This document shows, piece after piece, positions 50,516 to 58,356 of a DNA stretch of 64,000 bases. This DNA comes from Pedobacter miscanthi (lineage in GTDB: Bacteria; Bacteroidota; Bacteroidia; Sphingobacteriales; Sphingobacteriaceae). The translations under genes were made by a program, and so were the position numbers. Every line of letters starts with the position of its first letter. The first letter of the stretch is position 1. A model generated the notes under the pieces. It had not been told where the DNA came from. It did not search any database and saw only the letters and a list, made by a program, of their open reading frames with translations. Location of the stretch: positions 1 to 64,000 of the forward strand of contig NZ_QNQU01000015.1 of assembly GCF_003315595.1 (NCBI RefSeq). Direction: 5' to 3'.

Positions 50516-51076
50516 ATGGCAAAGGCATCAGAAGTAAAAAGCGGAAATGTTCTTCGTTTTAACGGAGAGTTGGTAAGTGTTGAAGAATATATCCACCGTA
50601 CCCCGGGAAATTTAAGGGCTTTCTATCAGGCACGCATGCGAAACGTAAAAACAGGCAAAATTGTAGAATACCGTTTCCGTACTGACGAAGAGGTAACCAT
50701 TTGCCGTGTGGAGACTAATGATTACCAATACCTTTATGAGGATGGCGATTATCTGGTAGTGATGGATAACAATACATTCGAGCAGTACAATATCCCTAAA
50801 TTGCTTTTTGGCAGTTCGATCAAATTTTTGAAAGAAGGCATGAATGTAACTATTGCTTTTGAAAGCGACGAACCGATTGTGGCACAGTTGCCAAACAGTG
50901 TAGAACTGGAAGTAACTTACTCGGAGCCTGCAGTAAAAGGCGATACCTCTACAAGTGCTTTAAAATATGCCACCGTTGAAACCGGTGCCGAAATCAGGGT
51001 TCCACTTTTTATTAACCAGGGCGACAAAGTGAAAGTTGATACCAAGACTGGCGACTATATGGAAAGGGTAAAATAG
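50516..51076 (+). CDS. Elongation factor P paralogue with Asn at the loop tip
   Basis: A 186-residue EF-P with all three OB-like domains (KOW-like N-terminus, central domain, C-terminal EVTYSEPAVKGDTST and GDKVKVDTKTGDYMERVK). EF-P rescues ribosomes stalled at polyproline. The tip of the P-site loop, normally with a Lys (PGKGGAF in the next gene), reads HRTPGNLRAF: the usual Lys position holds Asn32, and the following Gly-Gly is Leu-Arg. The normal beta-lysylation, hydroxylation or 5-aminopentanol modifications of Lys cannot occur here. An Arg is next to the tip (Arg34), so rhamnosylation is conceivable but not expected at this position. The rest is intact. Confidence 0.92.
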   Translation: MAKASEVKSGNVLRFNGELVSVEEYIHRTPGNLRAFYQARMRNVKTGKIVEYRFRTDEEVTICRVETNDYQYLYEDGDYLVVMDNNTFEQYNIPKLLFGSSIKFLKEGMNVTIAFESDEPIVAQLPNSVELEVTYSEPAVKGDTSTSALKYATVETGAEIRVPLFINQGDKVKVDTKTGDYMERVK

Positions 51077-51092
51077 CATAGGGCTTATGCCT

Positions 51093-51113
51093 TAAACCTT
51101 TATAGGTTTTTGT
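51093..51113 (+). terminator. Weak terminator-like hairpin after the first EF-P gene
   Basis: AAACCT and AGGTTT pair around a 4-base loop and are followed by TTTG. It could end the first EF-P transcript, with a TACCTTTG box at 51125-51132 then starting the second. Confidence 0.4.
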
Positions 51114-51124
51114 TAAAATAATTT

Positions 51125-51132
51125 TACCTTTG
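51125..51132 (+). promoter_or_regulatory. -7 box of the second EF-P gene
   Basis: TACCTTTG fits the Bacteroidota -7 consensus. A TTTG lies only 12 bases upstream, too close for a normal -33, so only the -7 element is convincing. Confidence 0.45.
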
Positions 51133-51179
51133 CCGTCACGAAAAACTAAAATATAAAACCCGATTTGGGATAACACTAT

Positions 51180-51740
51180 ATGGCAAAAGCATCAGAAATA
51201 AAAACAGGGAACATCCTTCGCGTAAATAACGAACTGGTTACTGTTGACGAATGGAATCACCGTACACCGGGTAAAGGTGGCGCGTTTTATACCGGTAAAT
51301 TCCGTAACATTAAATCGGGCAGAATTGTTGAAGCCCGTATGAATACCGACGAGGCTGTAGAAATCTGCCGCGTAGAAACCAACGATTACCAGTATTTATA
51401 CGAAGAAGGTGATTATCTGGTAGTAATGGATAACAACACTTACGAGCAGTTTAACGTTGAAAAAGCTTTATTCGGTTCGGCCATTAAATTCTTAAAAGAA
51501 GGCATGAACATCATCGTTTCGATGGAAAGCGACGAAGCCATTATGGCACAGTTACCAAACTTTGCAGAGTTCGAAATTACCTATTCGGAGCCAGCTGTTA
51601 AAGGTGATACTTCTACCAATGCATTAAAAGCAGCTACACTTGAAAACGGTGTTGAGGTTAAGGTGCCGATGTTTGTAAATCAAGGAGATAAAATTAAAAT
51701 TGATACCCGCACCGGCGAATATGTGGAGCGTGTAAAATAA
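51180..51740 (+). CDS. efp: Elongation factor P, canonical Lys loop
   Basis: A 186-residue EF-P, closely related to the preceding paralogue across its whole length. The loop is HRTPGKGGAF with Lys32 at the position of E. coli Lys34. The C-terminus (GDKIKIDTRTGEYVERVK) is canonical. This is most likely the housekeeping copy. The pair arose by tandem duplication and the two genes have separate promoter signals. Confidence 0.95.
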   Translation: MAKASEIKTGNILRVNNELVTVDEWNHRTPGKGGAFYTGKFRNIKSGRIVEARMNTDEAVEICRVETNDYQYLYEEGDYLVVMDNNTYEQFNVEKALFGSAIKFLKEGMNIIVSMESDEAIMAQLPNFAEFEITYSEPAVKGDTSTNALKAATLENGVEVKVPMFVNQGDKIKIDTRTGEYVERVK

Positions 51741-51757
51741 TTTTAACCTAATATTTG

Positions 51758-51796
51758 AAAGCCTCTGAAGTTAATTCTTCAGAGGCTTTTTTGTTT
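51758..51796 (+). terminator. Strong terminator after the second EF-P gene
   Basis: GCCTCTGAAG and CTTCAGAGGC pair perfectly over 10 bp (with flanking aaa/ttt) around a 6-base loop, followed by TTTTTTG. Confidence 0.9.
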
Positions 51797-51807
51797 GAAC
51801 AGTTTAT

Positions 51808-51841
51808 AAACCTCGCAGGTTTTAAAAACCTGCGAGGTTTG
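51808..51841. repeat. Perfect nested palindrome (aacctgcgaggtt family)
   Basis: AAACCTCGCAGGTTT, 4 bases, then its reverse complement AAACCTGCGAGGTTT. Each arm is itself near-palindromic. Half of the same word lies near 32184-32199. Such elements are dispersed in Bacteroidota; here it sits within the upstream region of the next gene. Confidence 0.75.
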
Positions 51842-51849
51842 AAAAATAT

Positions 51850-51857
51850 TATCTTTG
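51850..51857 (+). promoter_or_regulatory. -7 box immediately before the cyclo-ligase start
   Basis: TATCTTTG ends 5 bases before the ATG at 51863, so the transcript begins essentially at the start codon. No TTTG at the right distance is visible upstream; the palindrome ends there. Confidence 0.5.
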
Positions 51858-51862
51858 TAATT

Positions 51863-52423
51863 ATGCTAAAAGCCGAAATCAGAAAGCAAGCGCTAAAAGA
51901 TAGATTGTTATCAAACGACTCAACCTACCAAGAGTTAAACAAATCACTCTTAAATCAGTTTAAAACGCTCGATTTTAGCAAAATCAAAACGCTTCACATC
52001 TTTTTACCCATTAGCGAAAAAAAAGAGCCTGACACGTTTTTATTAATCGGCTGGATTACCAAAAATCATCCCGAAATTAAAATCATTGTGCCAAAAGCCG
52101 ATTTCGCAACAGCTTTGATGACCAATCATGAATACCTCGGCGTAGAAGACCTGAAAAAAAACCTCTATAATATTTTAGAACCTCAAAAAGGGAAGATACA
52201 CGGAGGTGAAATAGATATGGTGATCATTCCAATGTTGGCTTTTGATAAACGTGGCTATCGAGTAGGTTACGGGAAAGGTTTTTATGATCGTTTTCTTGAA
52301 GGTATAAATGCTCAGAAAATAGGTTTATCTTTGTACCCTGCAATTGAAAAAATCGATGATGTAAACGAACACGACATTAAACTCGATTTTTGCATTACAC
52401 CAACAGAAATTATAAAATTTTAA
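51863..52423 (+). CDS. 5-formyltetrahydrofolate cyclo-ligase
   Basis: A 186-residue ATP-dependent enzyme turning 5-formyl-THF into 5,10-methenyl-THF. KAEIRKQALKDR begins the fold, and GYGKGFYDRFL with the preceding PMLAFDKRGYRVG is the family signature. The ATG at 51863 is chosen over a start in the terminator region at 51755, because the extra 36 codons read through the palindromic repeat. A TATCTTTG box ends 5 bases upstream, suggesting a leaderless mRNA. Confidence 0.94.
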   Translation: MLKAEIRKQALKDRLLSNDSTYQELNKSLLNQFKTLDFSKIKTLHIFLPISEKKEPDTFLLIGWITKNHPEIKIIVPKADFATALMTNHEYLGVEDLKKNLYNILEPQKGKIHGGEIDMVIIPMLAFDKRGYRVGYGKGFYDRFLEGINAQKIGLSLYPAIEKIDDVNEHDIKLDFCITPTEIIKF

Positions 52424-52434
52424 GCTTCCGCACC

Positions 52435-52593
52435 ATGCCACAGGAAATCGTTATCAAAACCGAAAAACAATACGAAGACAATATGATTGCGGTATTTGAA
52501 CTACAGGAAAAGGAAGAATTAACTGCCGAAGACCTGAAACAGATCGAAATAATGTTAAAGGCTGGAGAAAAATACGAAGCAGAACATTTGTAG
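52435..52593 (+). CDS. Small protein of unknown function
   Basis: A 52-residue, strongly charged, probably helical protein (EIVIKTEKQYEDNMIAVFEL). The ATG at 52435 is used; an upstream ATG at 52390 lies in the cyclo-ligase gene and adds unlikely residues. It starts 11 bases after the cyclo-ligase stop and may be cotranscribed. I recognise no family. Confidence 0.5.
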   Translation: MPQEIVIKTEKQYEDNMIAVFELQEKEELTAEDLKQIEIMLKAGEKYEAEHL

Positions 52594-52610
52594 GGTTTTC
52601 ATTTGATAAT

Positions 52611-52780
52611 CGTCATCCTGAATTTATTTCAGGATCTATGTAGCGAATAACCTACTAAATTAAATACTCTCTAGTGGATTTCTCGACTGTGCTACACTCC
52701 GTGTTTTCCGTGCATCCGTGGCAAAAAAAAGCAAAACTCGATTCTTAAAGAAAAGACCCTGAAATAAATTCAGGGTGACG
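52611..52780. repeat. Interspersed cgtcatgctgaa repeat, interrupted copy
   Basis: The left part (CGTCATCCTGAATTTATTTCAGG at about 52611-52633) and the right part (CCCTGAAATAAATTCAGGG then TGACG, 52757-52780) belong to the same element, but are separated by a fragment of the cgtcat/tcga family (about 52673-52700) and other sequence. Confidence 0.6.
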
Positions 52781-52789
52781 GTATGCACA

Positions 52790-53758
52790 TTAACGTGCCT
52801 TAATAAAATCACTCACCAAATAAGCAATCAACTTAGAAGTTAATCTGTTTACCCGTCCATCCAGCATCCGGGTGGCACCTTCACATACATGCAGGTAAGC
52901 AAACTTATGGGCATTGGTTAAAATTAGTTTTCTGATATCATTAACAATAAATCCCGATGGCGTTTCGGCACTCGAAAGTACATCCTGTATACAATCCAGA
53001 TCGATTTCCAAACCTGCAACTGGTCTCAGATTCTTAATTAGGTCATTATAATCTGCACCGGTTAAAATATCTTCAAAAAATACAGCTTTTAACCTGGGCT
53101 TATTTTCAATCTGCTTTAAAATTGCCTCATTATTATAATTTTGATGCAGGCCATACATGAAATATTGACCGAGATAATTTTCTTTCAGGGCATAAGAAAA
53201 TCCGTTTCCACTATGCCTGCCTTCCAATTCGCGCAAATCAGCATGTGCATCAATATTTAGCACATCAATTGGGGTTTTATTTGCCAAAGAAGTTCCTTTA
53301 ATAATTGGATAGGCGTTGTTGTGTCCGCCGCCAATTACAATCGGAATTTTGCCTGCAGCTACAATTTTCTCCATTACCGGATAAACCAGGTCATCAATTT
53401 CAGCAACTTTATTGCGCAGGACTTTTATAGAAGAGTCACTCGGTTCATCAATCTCAAAATGCCCCAAAACTAAAACTTCTTCACCACTTAAAAAGCGGTT
53501 ACTCTGGATATTCAGAAAAGCAGTTAAAGCCGGGCGCCATGCCGATGCCGCTCCGGCAATACCCAAATTTGCACGTACGCCAATATCCTCCGGGATGCCC
53601 AACAGCACAAATTTTGCGCTGGTATCTTTCAGTTCTTGCCACGAAGATAAAACCGCGACTTTTTCGCCCAGTTTGGTTTCGCCATCACGGTGGATAACCA
53701 AACGATCGATATCGTGCTGTGCGTATATTTTAAGGTTATCCATTATAAAATTCGCCAT
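52790..53758 (-). CDS. hutG: Formimidoylglutamase, HutG-like arginase-family protein
   Basis: A 322-residue binuclear manganese ureohydrolase-fold protein. The metal motifs can be placed: GGGHNNAYP, DVLNIDAHADLREL (His and Asp), LEIDLDCIQD (Asp). The arginase family includes arginase, agmatinase and formimidoylglutamase; the direct neighbour hutI (23-base overlap) makes the histidine degradation step, N-formimidoyl-Glu to Glu plus formamide, the best choice. Confidence 0.85.
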   Translation of the reverse strand: MANFIMDNLKIYAQHDIDRLVIHRDGETKLGEKVAVLSSWQELKDTSAKFVLLGIPEDIGVRANLGIAGAASAWRPALTAFLNIQSNRFLSGEEVLVLGHFEIDEPSDSSIKVLRNKVAEIDDLVYPVMEKIVAAGKIPIVIGGGHNNAYPIIKGTSLANKTPIDVLNIDAHADLRELEGRHSGNGFSYALKENYLGQYFMYGLHQNYNNEAILKQIENKPRLKAVFFEDILTGADYNDLIKNLRPVAGLEIDLDCIQDVLSSAETPSGFIVNDIRKLILTNAHKFAYLHVCEGATRMLDGRVNRLTSKLIAYLVSDFIKAR

Positions 53759-54974
53759 TTAAAATCACTTTATCTACCATACTTTCGCCAAAACTATAAG
53801 GTAAATAAGCAATTGATGGCATCGGTTTAGTGATAAATAAATTTGCTTTTTTTCCAACCGCAATACTTCCGTAATTCCCGCTGATCTCCATGGCAGCTGC
53901 ACCGTTTAAAGTGGCCGCATTAATGGCCTGCTCAGGTAACATTTTCATTTTAATGCAACCGATTGAGACCACAAAGTTCATATTTCCTGAAGGTGTTGAG
54001 CCCGGATTGTAATCGGTTGCCAAAGCAACCGGCAAATCGGCTTTAATAAAACTTTTAGCATCGGCAAATGGTATACCCAGATAAAACGAACAGGAAGGCA
54101 GTAATGTTACAATGGTATCAGCATTTCTTAACGTATTGATGGTTTCTTCATTACTTTCTTCCAGATGATCAACCGAAATGGCGTTATTTTCAACCGCAAC
54201 CTCTATTGCCCCCGAAACGGAAAGTTGGTTCGTATGGATTTTTGGTTTTAATCCGTATTTCGCTCCAGCCTTTAGGATTTGATTAGTTTCTTCTACAGAG
54301 AAAAATCCTTTTTCACAGAAAACATCAATATAATCGGCCAGGTTTTCTTTCGCAATCAAAGGCAACATCTCACTAGTAATCAGAGCAATGTAACCCTGAT
54401 GATCATTTTTAAATTCGGCCGGAAATGCATGCGCAGCCAAAAAGGTTGCTTTTATCGGAATCGGGAACTGATCTTTCAGTCGTTTAATCACCCTGAGCAT
54501 TTTGATTTCGCTTTCTGTAGTTAAACCATAACCACTTTTAATTTCGACAGCTCCTGTTCCCTGAAGGATCATTTGCTTTAGTCTGATAGCAGCGCTTTCA
54601 AATAGCTCCTCTTCTGATGCTTTTTGGAGTTTATTTGCCGAATTTAAAATTCCACCTCCTGCCGCGGCAATTTCTTCGTAGGTTTTTCCCTGGATCTTCA
54701 TCGCAAATTCTTCTTCGCGCGAAGCCGCAAAAACAATATGGGTATGGCTATCGCACCAGGAAGGGAAAACGTAGCGGCCTCCTGCGTTGTAAGATGGAAG
54801 ATATGCAATGGAAGATGGAAAAGCATCCATTTTGCCAAAATCTCTGATCAAGCCATCTTCCAGCAAAAGCCATGCGTTTTCGAGAACAGGCAGATTACTG
54901 AGTTCGCTGCCACGGAGCACTAATTTATCTTTAGGATGCAGACCTACAAGCCCTTTTATGTTTGTGATTAGCAT
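53736..54974 (-). CDS. hutI: Imidazolonepropionase
   Basis: A 412-residue amidohydrolase; third step of histidine breakdown. The metal site starts with WCDSHTHIVFA, then KATFLAAHAFPAE, KIHTNQLSVSGAIE (His) and LATDYNPGSTPSGNM (Asp). The substrate segment AAGGGILNSANKLQKASE is typical. In the region about 45-60 the sequence FPSSIAYLPSYNA replaces the usual short loop; its DNA (54790-54830) resembles the intergenic aagatggaagat repeat and may be an in-frame insertion. It overlaps hutG by 23 bases. Confidence 0.93.
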   Translation of the reverse strand: MLITNIKGLVGLHPKDKLVLRGSELSNLPVLENAWLLLEDGLIRDFGKMDAFPSSIAYLPSYNAGGRYVFPSWCDSHTHIVFAASREEEFAMKIQGKTYEEIAAAGGGILNSANKLQKASEEELFESAAIRLKQMILQGTGAVEIKSGYGLTTESEIKMLRVIKRLKDQFPIPIKATFLAAHAFPAEFKNDHQGYIALITSEMLPLIAKENLADYIDVFCEKGFFSVEETNQILKAGAKYGLKPKIHTNQLSVSGAIEVAVENNAISVDHLEESNEETINTLRNADTIVTLLPSCSFYLGIPFADAKSFIKADLPVALATDYNPGSTPSGNMNFVVSIGCIKMKMLPEQAINAATLNGAAAMEISGNYGSIAVGKKANLFITKPMPSIAYLPYSFGESMVDKVILNGEFYNG

Positions 54975-55069
54975 TTGCAGATGGTTAATTGTTTAAACTG
55001 TATAAATTGGTTAATCGAAAATTAGGGGCCAGTTAACCGATTTAAACAATTAACCAGTTAACCTTAAAA

Positions 55070-55837
55070 CTATTCCATTTCCAATAAAACCGGACAATGA
55101 TCAGAATGAATGGCATCAGGCAAAATCCTCACGTTTTTCAGGCGGCTTTCCATAGGCCTTGTGGCCAGGTGATAATCGATACGCCAGCCCAGGTTTTTCC
55201 CTCTCGAACCTGCACGGTAACTCCACCAGGTGTAATGATGAGGATCTTTATTAAAGTGCCGGAAAGTATCGATGAAACCGTTATCCAAAAACAACTGCAT
55301 CCACTCCCGCTCCTCTGGTAAAAATCCCGACGAATTCGCATTCGATTTTGGGTTGTGGATATCAATGGCGGTATGGCAGATGTTATAATCGCCACTAACA
55401 ATCAAATGTGGGATCTCTTTGCGCAATTCTCCGATATACACATCAAAAAAACGCATAAATTCATACTTTTTAACCTGCCTTTCATCTCCGCTTGAGCCAG
55501 ATGGCATATAAAGGCTCATCAAAGAAAAATCGTCGAAATCCGCCCTCAAAATCCTTCCTTCTTTATCGATCCATTCTTCACCGCAACCAAATTCTACAAG
55601 GTTGGGTTTAATTTTTGATAGAATGGCTACGCCGCTATATCCTTTTTTCTCTGCCGGGAACCAATAATGGTGATAACCCAACTGTTCAATTAATGCAATA
55701 ATTTCGGGGATCTGAGATGGCAATGCCTTTACTTCCTGCAAACAGACCATATCGGCATCCGTAGCCTGAAGCCAGCCAAAAAAGTTTTTGGTACTGGCAG
55801 CCCTGATCCCATTTACATTATAGGAGATGATTTTCAT
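55070..55837 (-). CDS. xth: Exodeoxyribonuclease III family protein
   Basis: A 255-residue AP endonuclease/3'-5' exonuclease of base excision repair. KIISYNVNGIRAA with the catalytic Asn, CLQEVKA (Glu), IVSGDYNICHTAIDIHNP (Asp and Asn) and SDHCPVLLEME (Asp-His) are all present. Length fits the family. It is a single gene. Confidence 0.95.
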   Translation of the reverse strand: MKIISYNVNGIRAASTKNFFGWLQATDADMVCLQEVKALPSQIPEIIALIEQLGYHHYWFPAEKKGYSGVAILSKIKPNLVEFGCGEEWIDKEGRILRADFDDFSLMSLYMPSGSSGDERQVKKYEFMRFFDVYIGELRKEIPHLIVSGDYNICHTAIDIHNPKSNANSSGFLPEEREWMQLFLDNGFIDTFRHFNKDPHHYTWWSYRAGSRGKNLGWRIDYHLATRPMESRLKNVRILPDAIHSDHCPVLLEME

Positions 55838-55995
55838 CAGTTAAATTTTGTTTTGAATGGAGATGAAGCAATCATGATTTTTATGTCCGCTCAGCAGATA
55901 AATCACAATAGTTTCATTTGTAAGTTTCAATTGTTGTGGGCGGTAAATTTAGAAATTAATTGAATAAATGCTTAGTAATTGAGAATTGCTTTCGT

Positions 55996-56003
55996 TAAAT
56001 TTG
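55996..56003 (+). promoter_or_regulatory. -7 box before the toxin-antitoxin pair
   Basis: TAAATTTG ends 4 bases before the antitoxin ATG at 56007, again leaving practically no leader. A TTG lies 14 bases upstream, somewhat too close. Confidence 0.4.
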
Positions 56004-56006
56004 TTT

Positions 56007-56234
56007 ATGAGCATCGAAGAATTAAAAATAGAAATCGCAAAAAAGGTTTTCGAAACAGATGACGAGAATCTTTTGTCAGAGTTGGATATGCTTTTGAGTC
56101 ATAGCGAACCGGTTGTCCTGGAAGAACTTCCTAAACATGTTCAGGAGGGAATTAAACGAGGATTGCAACAGGCTAAAGAGGGCAAATTAACTCCTCATGA
56201 TGAAGTAATGAAACGATATGCCAAATATCTATGA
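56007..56234 (+). CDS. Antitoxin of a type II toxin-antitoxin pair
   Basis: A 75-residue acidic, helical protein. Its N-terminus is MSIEELKIEIAKKV and it ends in QAKEGKLTPHDEVMKRYAKYL, a wording common in antitoxins partnered with RelE/ParE toxins, where the C-terminal helix binds the toxin. The ATG at 56007 follows the -7 box; a TTG seven codons upstream lies within the promoter. The stop overlaps the toxin start (ATGA). Confidence 0.85.
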   Translation: MSIEELKIEIAKKVFETDDENLLSELDMLLSHSEPVVLEELPKHVQEGIKRGLQQAKEGKLTPHDEVMKRYAKYL

Positions 56235-56518
56235 GTTTGACGGTAGTTTGGACAGACGAAGCAAAAGAAACATTTGATGCGATTTTTTCCTTTATTTTAG
56301 ATAAATTCAGTGAACAATCGGCTAAGAAATTTTTAAAGCAAACGAATAAAATCCTTTCTATAATTAAAGTACAACCCGAAATTTTTGAGGCATCTATCTC
56401 AGATCAGTTTAGAAAAGGAAAAATAACGAATCAAACTTCGGTGTTTTACGAAATTGAAGATGATCAGATCCGCTTACTATTCTTTTTTGATAACAGACAA
56501 GAACCGCTCCTTACATAG
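56231..56518 (+). CDS. RelE/ParE superfamily toxin
   Basis: A 95-residue protein of the ParE/RelE fold: the entry VVWTDEAKETFDAIFSFI, helices up to IIKVQPEIFEAS, then the strands VFYEIEDDQIRLLFFFDNRQEP, which carry the conserved Asp-Asn-Arg ending of ParE-type toxins. ParE poisons gyrase and RelE cuts mRNA on the ribosome; the ending favours ParE-like, but this is not decisive. The 3' end overlaps the minus-strand cyclophilin gene by 8 bases. Confidence 0.88.
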   Translation: MSLTVVWTDEAKETFDAIFSFILDKFSEQSAKKFLKQTNKILSIIKVQPEIFEASISDQFRKGKITNQTSVFYEIEDDQIRLLFFFDNRQEPLLT

Positions 56519-57233
56519 CCATCTTCTCTTTCGAAGCCTCCTCCAATAACTGCTTTTCGATTTTTTTCGCTTCCCTTTTCTTCAAAACAGTAACTTCCAT
56601 TTTTACATCCTGCTTTGGACGGTTATTTTTATCGGTAGCTAAAACGGCTATTTTATCAACCAAATCCAGGCCCACTACAATTTCGCCATAAACCGTATAA
56701 TTCCGGTCTAAATGAGGAGTGCCCCCTATTGTTTTGTACACTTCCCGTTGCCATTCTGGAATTTTGAATTTCAGGCGTTTTTCTTCAACGCTGTTTAATT
56801 GCTGATCAGTAAATACTTTGCCCTGAACCAAATAAAACTGGCTTCCGCTTGATGCTTTTGCAGGATTTACATCATCACCTTCGCGTGCAGCAGCCAAAAC
56901 GCCTTTTTTATGGAACAAACTATCATTAAACTCTGCCGGAATCGTATATTTTGGCCCGCCGTTACCCAACAACGAATCCGGTTTGGCATTTCTCGAATCC
57001 GGATCGCCGCCCTGGATCATAAAATCTTTAATCACCCTATGGAATAGAAGATCGTTGTAATAACCCTTTTTAACCAGTTTCAAAAAATTGTCGCGGTGCA
57101 ATGGTGTTTGATTGTAGAGTTTAATAATGCATTCACCATATTCAGTTTTAATGCGAACATATTGATTTTTAGGCTTGGCTGCAAAGGCCGTAAGCACCGA
57201 AAAAGTGCAGAATAACCATAATAATTTCTTCAT
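56511..57233 (-). CDS. Exported cyclophilin-type peptidyl-prolyl isomerase
   Basis: A 240-residue PPIase with a signal peptide (to AFAA, about 19). FHRVIKDFMIQGGDPDSRN is the catalytic core with the Arg, and GSQFYLVQG the substrate groove. An insert of about 25 residues (KVFTDQQLNSVEEKRLKF) before YTVYGEIVVGLDLVDKI makes it longer than the minimal domain. Probably a periplasmic folding helper. Confidence 0.93.
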   Translation of the reverse strand: MKKLLWLFCTFSVLTAFAAKPKNQYVRIKTEYGECIIKLYNQTPLHRDNFLKLVKKGYYNDLLFHRVIKDFMIQGGDPDSRNAKPDSLLGNGGPKYTIPAEFNDSLFHKKGVLAAAREGDDVNPAKASSGSQFYLVQGKVFTDQQLNSVEEKRLKFKIPEWQREVYKTIGGTPHLDRNYTVYGEIVVGLDLVDKIAVLATDKNNRPKQDVKMEVTVLKKREAKKIEKQLLEEASKEKMAM

Positions 57234-57314
57234 TTAATTGCTGTTTGAGGCTAAAATAAACTAAAAAATGAAATTCAATAAATAAATGCAGGCAATATTA
57301 GATAAATTTTGCTT

Positions 57315-57322
57315 TACCTTTG
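57315..57322 (+). promoter_or_regulatory. -7 box before the HYC_CC_PP gene
   Basis: TACCTTTG, followed after 5 bases by the ATG at 57328. No matching -33 TTTG at the right distance. The geometry equals that at lpxD and the cyclo-ligase. Confidence 0.5.
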
Positions 57323-57327
57323 TATTA

Positions 57328-57729
57328 ATGAAGTTAAAACAAAAAATAGCACTTTCTTTGGCTGTATTCTATGCGGTTAGTGTTATGGGTTTGGCTTTAA
57401 GTCTTCATTTCTGTGGAGGCAAACTCGAAAACGTTAAACTTTTTAGCAATGAGGTTTCCTGCAAATTCTGTAAGGATATCCCTGCCGAAAAGAAAGATGA
57501 CGGTTGCTGCAAAAATACTCAGGTAACGGTTAAGGTAAAAGATAGTCACCAGGCAGAGGCACAGTTACAGATGCCAAAACTGTTTTCTATCCAACTTTTT
57601 CTTCATCCGCCAGTTTTAGAATTTCTCAGCAACATTACTCCGGAGTTTTTCAGTAAAATTTCTAACAAAGCTCCGCCTTTATCTTCTCGGGTTGCTTTAC
57701 ATATTTTCAATTGCATTTTTAGGAATTAG
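57328..57729 (+). CDS. HYC_CC_PP-type small Cys-rich membrane protein
   Basis: A 133-residue protein with the pattern that gives the Bacteroidota family HYC_CC_PP its name: after a membrane helix (about 6-25) comes HFC (27-29), then a CxxC (Cys45, Cys48), a Cys pair (60-61) and a Pro pair (94-95). The Cys and His residues could bind metal or heme. The ATG at 57328 is chosen because the -7 box ends 5 bases before it and because the helix then starts at the N-terminus. It heads a run of metal-related genes. Confidence 0.85.
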   Translation: MKLKQKIALSLAVFYAVSVMGLALSLHFCGGKLENVKLFSNEVSCKFCKDIPAEKKDDGCCKNTQVTVKVKDSHQAEAQLQMPKLFSIQLFLHPPVLEFLSNITPEFFSKISNKAPPLSSRVALHIFNCIFRN

Positions 57730-57764
57730 GAGTTAAACATCAGCTTCGTTATGCTTTATTATTT

Positions 57765-57789
57765 GCATTTCGACAAGCTCAATGTGACA
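57765..57789. repeat. Half copy of the tgtca/tgaca repeat
   Basis: Matches one arm of the element at 61192-61246 (tttcgacaagctcaatgtgaca). It lies between the HYC_CC_PP and HMA genes. Confidence 0.6.
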
Positions 57790-57818
57790 TTTTCTTAAAT
57801 ACTAATTTCAAAAAAATC

Positions 57819-58355
57819 ATGAAAGCAATCAAAATATTCAGCATCATCATGCTATTTTTCGCCGTTAAAGTTTCGGCACAACAAATTTCAACTGCAGATC
57901 TACAGGTAACCGGTTTAACCTGTTCTATGTGTTCAAATGCTACTCAAAAATCATTAGAAACCTTAAATTTTATCAGTAGCGTAAAACCTGATCTTAACAA
58001 AAACATTTTTGTTTTAACCTTTAAAAAAGATGCAAACATCAACCTCGACCAGGTACGCAAAAAAGTTCAGGATGCGGGTTTTTCGGTTGGAGGTTTAACT
58101 GCAAATTTCAATTTTAACGACGTAAAGGTTGATGATAAAGGTCAGGCTGTTGTTAATGGCAATGTATACCGTTTTGTAAATGTTAAAGGTAAAACCCTTA
58201 GTGGTACGATAAAAGCCAGCGTGGTAGATAAAGATTTCATATCTGGTTCTGCATTTAAAAAACAGGCCGCCACAGCCAATTCTGATGCTTATGCAAGTGG
58301 TACAGGCATTGTTAACGGTAAAAAAACACGCATTTATCATTTAGTTCTTTCTTAG
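57819..58355 (+). CDS. Exported HMA-domain protein
   Basis: A 178-residue periplasmic protein. Signal peptide to VSAQ (about 21), then a heavy-metal-associated domain with TGLTCSMCSNATQKSL (CxxC at 35 and 38), as in copper chaperones. The second half (about 95-178) is a separate beta-rich part with the wording VNGNVYRFVNVKGKTLSG, of no known function. The next gene starts 1 base after it, so it is part of an operon. Confidence 0.9.
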   Translation: MKAIKIFSIIMLFFAVKVSAQQISTADLQVTGLTCSMCSNATQKSLETLNFISSVKPDLNKNIFVLTFKKDANINLDQVRKKVQDAGFSVGGLTANFNFNDVKVDDKGQAVVNGNVYRFVNVKGKTLSGTIKASVVDKDFISGSAFKKQAATANSDAYASGTGIVNGKKTRIYHLVLS

Positions 58356-58356
58356 T

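Noticed and set aside
51755-51862. Longer start of the cyclo-ligase
   Set aside because: The extra 36 codons read through a terminator and a palindromic repeat, while the conserved fold begins at the ATG at 51863.
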